DNA of 64,000 bases from Zelopaecilomyces penicillatus (taxonomy: Eukaryota > Ascomycota > Sordariomycetes > Hypocreales > Pseudodiploosporaceae): assembly GCA_005765155.1 (NCBI GenBank), contig VCCP01000001.1, positions 3,658,001-3,722,000 on the forward strand, in the 5' to 3' direction. The notes under the pieces were generated by a model. That model ran no database searches and was not told the DNA's origin. It worked only from the letters and a program-made list of their open reading frames with translations. This document shows positions 58,772 to 64,000 of this stretch, one piece after another. The position numbers and the translations under genes are program-made. Each line of letters opens with the position of its first letter. Within the stretch, counting starts at the first letter, position 1.

Positions 58772-61700
58772 ATTTTGTAATTGACGGTACCTATCCCTTT
58801 GATGTTGTTGAGACTTGTATGTGTGAGGAGTGGAACCCCAGCCGGCTGCTGCTTGCCGCTCGCTACTATAAGATGCCGATGCTCAGCCCCAGTCTACCAG
58901 GAACCTATTCAATCTTGGCAGCATTTTCGTCTGCTTCACGGAAAGAGAGACGGAGAAAGATGGAGCTTTCTCGGCTGATGTGCTGCACTTATGCATGCCG
59001 AGACGAACCTGTTTGGGGTTTGCATATTATAGCTTGATGGGTCGCGCCGTAAAAGGTGGAGGGCGACTTGGCGTTTGGTGTTGGCTAAGGGAAAGCTCTT
59101 CTTGGCGGGTGTGCTTGGCATCATGTGGGATAGTTAACTCGATCATGTGGAGTGTGTAGTAACAGTGGGCGTAATTATTGATTTACACTGTTGCTCAACT
59201 AAGATACTTCTCGAGGAAGAAAAATCTGCGAGGAGAACGGTGAAGGATAGACTGATGGCTGGTAGGGTTTTGGTCTTCAATATCCGGTTGCCAAAACGTC
59301 TATGTTGTGAAATGATAATTATTCGATACACACAAAGACGTGTCTGGATAACGTTAATATATGACAGTTAGGTTGACATAGATACAAATAAATAGGAATC
59401 GAAAAGGAAGAAGAAGAAGTAGGTAAAGCAGAGTGACGAGTCAGTCTTTGGTAGTTGAGGAAAGAACGTCTCCATATATATATCAAATCTCCCACCCCTG
59501 TCATTGTATATCTTATTACATTAAAGCACGTGTGCTTTCTACAGACGTCAGTTGTAAATTTACTCCAACATCCCAGACACTATCTGAATAGAGAAAGTAA
59601 CAGCATAGGCAAACAGATTCGGGACAATATACCATACGAACTACCCGGTACCAGTCGAGGGTTAGGGTTAATCATAGCATGCCAAGGAAAGATTGACATG
59701 ACAATGTACAAGGAAAGCTTATAGTATCCCATTTCTGTATCTAGCTTCAAAGATGTCAAGAAAGTTTATCAAGGTGCTCCCCAGAGTATCGCGGATTATA
59801 TCTCAAAAAATGACGTCTTTCACTAGTACCTACAATATTCATCAGTCAGTCCCATATCATACATGACGTTATTCGCACAGACACATTTTACAGAGCAGAC
59901 GCCTCTCACTACGACGCTAATTTTCTTCTAGAATCCTGAGCTTATTTTATCAAGTTGGTCAAGGGGATTAAGTTAGGGTGACGTTTGCCTCATTTCCCAG
60001 GATTTGTGGATCTAGCTTTGCAAACAACGCCCGTTGACCGAGCACTAGCAGAAGAAGGAGAAGAAGGAAAAAAAAAAAAAGAAAAAAAAAAGGAAATTAA
60101 ATACTCTAAAATGAGTGGCAGCTGAAATGATGGAAAATAGAAAAGTTGTAATTGGTACGACACCTTACGCCCCTAGTCAGGCACGGGGTGCCTTGTCAGT
60201 GCCCGGGCCGCACTCTATTCTGCACAAGCTTCATTCACCCCTGAGATGGGTCAGTCATCACTGACGACTGCTTGATTTTTTTTTGTTAAAAACTATGATG
60301 ATGGGGGGGGGGGGGGAAATAGAGCAGGTTATTTTGGCAGCCCCACACGCGACACGAGTATTCGTGGCTGGCTGGATCGCGATGGGTTCCGTCGTGTTGG
60401 ATCGCGGGTTGTTCTGCAAGGGTGCTGTGATGGTGTTGGGAATGCCATGTGTTGCGATGCTGCTAATTATATGCTATTAGATAATGGAGGAACGTTGAGT
60501 CCACGGCATGAAATGTATTTCCATAACCAAAACCACACGGCGTGAAAATGTATCATGAACCATAAATAGAAATGCCCCTCTGTCGGAATCGCCTTGATGA
60601 GGCATATTTCCTAATTATGGTCTGCCACATCCACTTACGCTTGGACATTGCTGCGGTGACTATTTTGTTGGCATACGAGAAACGACTGCATCCGTTTCTG
60701 CTCTTTGTGTTCGTAAATAGAGCCAATATTCATTGCCATAAAATGCTGCTGTCGTATCCGCTTGCATGTACGGTACTTAGATATAATAGAGTAGGTACAT
60801 GGATGGATGACTGTAGCAGCAACACGGCGAGCCATCAGCAAAAACGGGCATGCCGTGCTTATTTCGTTTTGCGACCTTCCGAACAGGGTAGGTATCGTAG
60901 CCCGGACGTGAATCCAGCAGCCAGCGTTTGGGCTGTTCCTTTGCTGTCGTCTCATCCTTTAAGCACTCATCCTGCATCCCTCTGTCAGCGAGGCATCAAT
61001 CACGCAGTTCGGCATGTACGCCATGTCACGCTGCTACCCATGAGTTCGGTCAGGAATCAGATCTCTGAGACCGACTGAAGGGCCGATGGGTTCACAGCAT
61101 GCCATCTGGCACACCGAGAATTCATGATAACGATGATGTGGCGAACGTGTGGCTTGACTTGAATGGACCCCGTTGTTTACGAGGCCATCGCCGCCAATGT
61201 GACTAGGGAGTAATACTGTTGTAGACTTGCAGTGCCGTTTTAGTGGAGTTTGGAGAACAGAGACAGAGACAGAGTTGTAGAGAGTCGCAGCCAACCTGCC
61301 TCGGTAGTTCTCAGAGCTGGAGTCAGGGCGCCAGATGACGGCGAGGCGTCTGCGGCCGCATCGTTTGCCCCGGAGATCTGTGGCGTTGTTGGGCCTGCCG
61401 CTGTTTCTCAACTTTAAAAAGGGGTTTCTAAGACTCCCGTGTCATGTATTTTGTGGTATTACTCCGTACCTCGATGTTTGATTGAATGCACCTGGTTTTT
61501 ACCGACTGCGTGGGCTTTACTTCTGCTGGCCCAACCTTATTGACAGACCTCAACGTTAGAATCGTGCCCCCCCTGCATGAATGTTTGTCCACAGCTGGCC
61601 ATGCATATTGATTCCAGCGATATGAACGACTCCGCCTCCTTTCTTGAGCTGGATGTAGGTATGATGGATATTGTGTCGTTGCCACCAGAGGCCGCCTGTA

Positions 61701-62354
61701 GAGTCATTTGGAGAATTTCTCAATGATTTGTTATGCTTCCTTCTTGTCAAGTTACGTGGCCGCCACATCAGGAGGCAACTGCCATCACATGATTTTGCCA
61801 AATAAATGGTGGCTGAGGACGGGAACATGGTGGAGTCTGCGTGAGCCACGATCTGGCAATGTAATCGGGACCACCTGTAAAATCTGTTCTCTACGTAAAA
61901 AAAGCAGTTTATTAGAGGACAGAGTCATGCCATGTACGCAGGGCGTTTGTGTCTAAGACTCTATCAAGTCGAGCAAAGATTTGGCCAACGACCCTGCAGC
62001 TCTGCATCGAATAGAAGGATGAGAGACAAAAGCAAAACGCAGGGCTATTGACGGCCAAGCGCCATCTATCTGTATCTGGTTGGAGAATTATGTGCGACAA
62101 AGTGCTGATGAAAGGGTCGGCTAAGAAATAAGATTTAATTACATGGAAACATCCCTGTGTCTGCACCCTGGTCGAGTCCCATTCAAAGCCCATCGTCAAG
62201 GCGGCAGGATCGTCGGTATTAGTACCGTCAAGGAGGTATCAGGGAGAGTGAGAGGGTCAATGATTCACCAATAGTAACCTGTGGTCTGTGACGAGTACTT
62301 GGACTTTGTACATCAGTAACGCTATATCTTCTGTCAAGGATAAAATAGAGAGAA

Positions 62355-62392
62355 GCCCCCGTGGCCTAATAGCTTAAATGGGTCTGATATTG
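62355..62392 (+). pseudogene. tRNA-Arg-like 5' fragment
   Basis: GCCCCCGTGGCCTAATAG is close to the acceptor and D-arm start of fungal tRNA-Arg genes (A-box pattern TGGCNNA). A weakly similar GGGTCTGAT follows. No anticodon arm or T-arm follows, so it cannot be a functional tRNA. Confidence 0.3.
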
Positions 62393-63791
62393 GGTTGTCA
62401 TTACTATTGAGTTGCTGTTGTGGAGGCATTTGGATGATGATGATGATGATGACGACGGCATTGCTATCGTGCAAAGTACCTGTACTTCAGCTCCTCGGTA
62501 CCTGAAGGCACTAACAGGCATTAGTAGCGAAGCCAGCCAACATGATTTAGGAGTTGCATGGAACCAAACAAACAAAAGTTGCACCACCACCATCATCCAA
62601 GATCCAACCAACCCTCCCATCCATCCATTAGCAACAGCGGCACATGTTCCTGCTAGTCATGCTCTAATTCACATGGCTGCCGGTTTTCTTGTTTCAAGCC
62701 CAGCAGCGGTGTTGGTGCGACGGGACGCCATGAACGTCATGGGGAGGAGGCATGAAGAAGAGTCGGGTCTCGTATGGATGGTAGGTGGACAGCGAAGGCG
62801 GCGCCATTGAACGGACAGCGCAATGAATAGAAGAACAACACCGTCAAGCTATGAACACCATGCCGGATTCAGGCATTGAATCAAGGTACAAGTTAGTTGT
62901 CTTTCAAGATGCACAATGGTGATGACCTTGCAGGGATCTACGTGGAATAAGAATCGCCGACAGGTACCCAAGCGGAGGTACCGTACCTCCAGCCTGCAGC
63001 TGGAATGCAGATGCTTTGTCGGTATGGATGCGCTGTACATTGGCCCGCTGTCCTCCACTATGTACACCTAGGTACACGTATCATGCGCTGTAAATATGAA
63101 CCTGGAACTCCTTAGCATGGCGCTGTGCGCTGTAATCACCCGCCACGGACCTCAAGTTTTGTGTGTCGTGCGCCATTCGTAGCAGGTACCTCTCTGGCAT
63201 GGGGGGGGGGGGGGGACGGTGTAGTGTAGCGCAACTTGGAGGTCCCCACCCCAGATTCTTTGACCAAGGTGCCCACAACAGGTAACTGTACCTGGGTACC
63301 TCTGAGTGAGCATCGGCGGCTGCAGCCAATGAAGGCGCGGCCCACTCTTTGCACTGCCTGGTGGGTCCACCGCCTAGCGTGTTGTGAAGGCGGCGCCTCT
63401 CTCATTCGTTATTCGCAGTTCTCCAGGCCAAGAGGAAAACCTACTAGGTAAGCCGTTCCGCTGCCTTTCTCGACAAGCTCCTGCAAGTTTCCTGGCATCA
63501 GACACTCTACAGGCCTTTTTTCTCCTGTTGAATGTCATGATTGGGTGTTGAATCGCCTCTACAGCCGCCGGGGCTCTTCCCAGACCATTTCTCTCTCTGC
63601 TCGTCGAGTTGCTATCGCCATCGCCATCGCGTTTCCGCCCATTCGAGTAGTTCTTTTCCCCTTTCCTACTGCTCCTACGCCTGTCCACCTCACTCGTCTC
63701 GTTTTTTCTGCTCTCGGGCGGCTGTGCTCGTCATTCATTTGCCTCTTGGCATAGCCTTCTGGAGCATTGAGTTTGTCCGCCCTACGCCATC

Positions 63792-64000
63792 ATGGCAGAC
63801 TCTAATCACGATTCTGAACCGCCTCCTGGCCCACCTCTTCGACGCAGAGCGTATGTTTTTGGCTCCCTGATAAAGACGCGGCCGCGCCCCCCGATTCCCC
63901 ATGCACCCTCATGACTAACCTAGCTCAATCATACAGCCCAACCATCACACTGGACACTACTGCCGTCAATCCTAATAGCAGTGTCGTCGAGGTGACCGAC
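63792..64000 (+). CDS. 5' end of a gene of unknown function (3' truncated by the window)
   Basis: ATG at 63792 opens exon 1 (63792-63850; MADSNHDSEPPPGPPLRRR). It is followed by a GTATGT donor, an 86-bp intron with a CTAAC branch site, an ACAG acceptor, and exon 2 from 63937 to the window end (PTITLDTTAVNPNSSVVEV). The phase is continuous (GC|C). Only 41 residues are visible. They are Pro-rich, then Thr/Val-rich, and probably a disordered N-terminus. The family cannot be recognised from this part. Confidence 0.65.

Larger units (their letters stand above)
57960..63791. other. 5.8 kb gene-poor region
   Basis: It contains (CA)n at 58675-58707, (TG)n at 58750-58771, G-runs at 60303-60316 and 63200-63214, TACTCCGTA at 61460-61468, a tRNA-Arg-like fragment near 62355-62392 and a GATGAT run near 62433-62450. 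The last 250 bases are pyrimidine-rich, as expected for the 5' UTR of the next gene. Open frames (up to 168 codons) have no domain. I see no supported protein gene. Confidence 0.6.

Noticed and set aside
60572..61078. 168-codon open frame right of the AT-rich element
   Set aside because: Hydrophobic and Cys/His-rich patches are scattered without pattern, there is no recognisable family, and the minus strand is equally open.

Overview
This window is chromosomal DNA of a filamentous ascomycete, most likely a sordariomycete of the Hypocreales type. The evidence is short introns (about 55-180 bp) with GT..AG ends and CTAAC/CTGAT branch points, long hydrophilic disordered proteins, a secreted tyrosinase, a Dal81/TamA-type zinc-cluster regulator, DASH-complex and SurE-tubulin-ligase genes, and an AT-rich block that looks mutated by RIP (repeat-induced point mutation). 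The order is inferred from these features only; the species cannot be named.

Layout. From 1 to 20 kb: the 3' end of an acidic protein gene (+), a very large 7-TM protein gene with a long disordered tail (-), a flavin-nucleotide-binding protein gene (+) converging on a membrane-anchored spermidine-synthase-like gene (-), and a small secreted three-module cysteine-rich protein (+). From 21 to 23 kb: a Dal81/TamA-like transcription factor (-). Gene-poor DNA follows, broken only by an intron-containing tRNA-Phe at 29.8 kb and a seven-exon secreted tyrosinase (30.8-33.0 kb, -). Almost 10 kb without a convincing gene follow that. From 42.8 to 54.0 kb the DNA is gene-dense: Mcm10 (-) diverges from RNase H2 subunit B (+), which converges on the DASH subunit Duo1 (-). 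Duo1 diverges from an S/T-P-rich unknown protein (+), and a SurE-tubulin-tyrosine-ligase fusion (+) follows. From 54 to 63.8 kb the DNA is gene-poor and holds a 2.1 kb AT-rich element framed by 36-bp perfect inverted repeats. The first exons of another gene begin at 63.8 kb.

Function. The 42.8-50.5 kb block groups genes for replication initiation/elongation (mcm10), ribonucleotide removal at replicated DNA (RNase H2B with a PCNA-binding tail) and kinetochore-microtubule attachment (duo1). ACGCG-core (MBF-like) sites lie in both shared divergent promoters, which suggests common G1/S control. The rest of the window is a mosaic of unrelated genes separated by unusually long, microsatellite-rich spacers. 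Those spacers carry a strongly over-represented 9-mer, TACGGAGTA.

All gene models were assembled by eye from reading frames and splice signals. Exon boundaries are predictions checked only for frame continuity.
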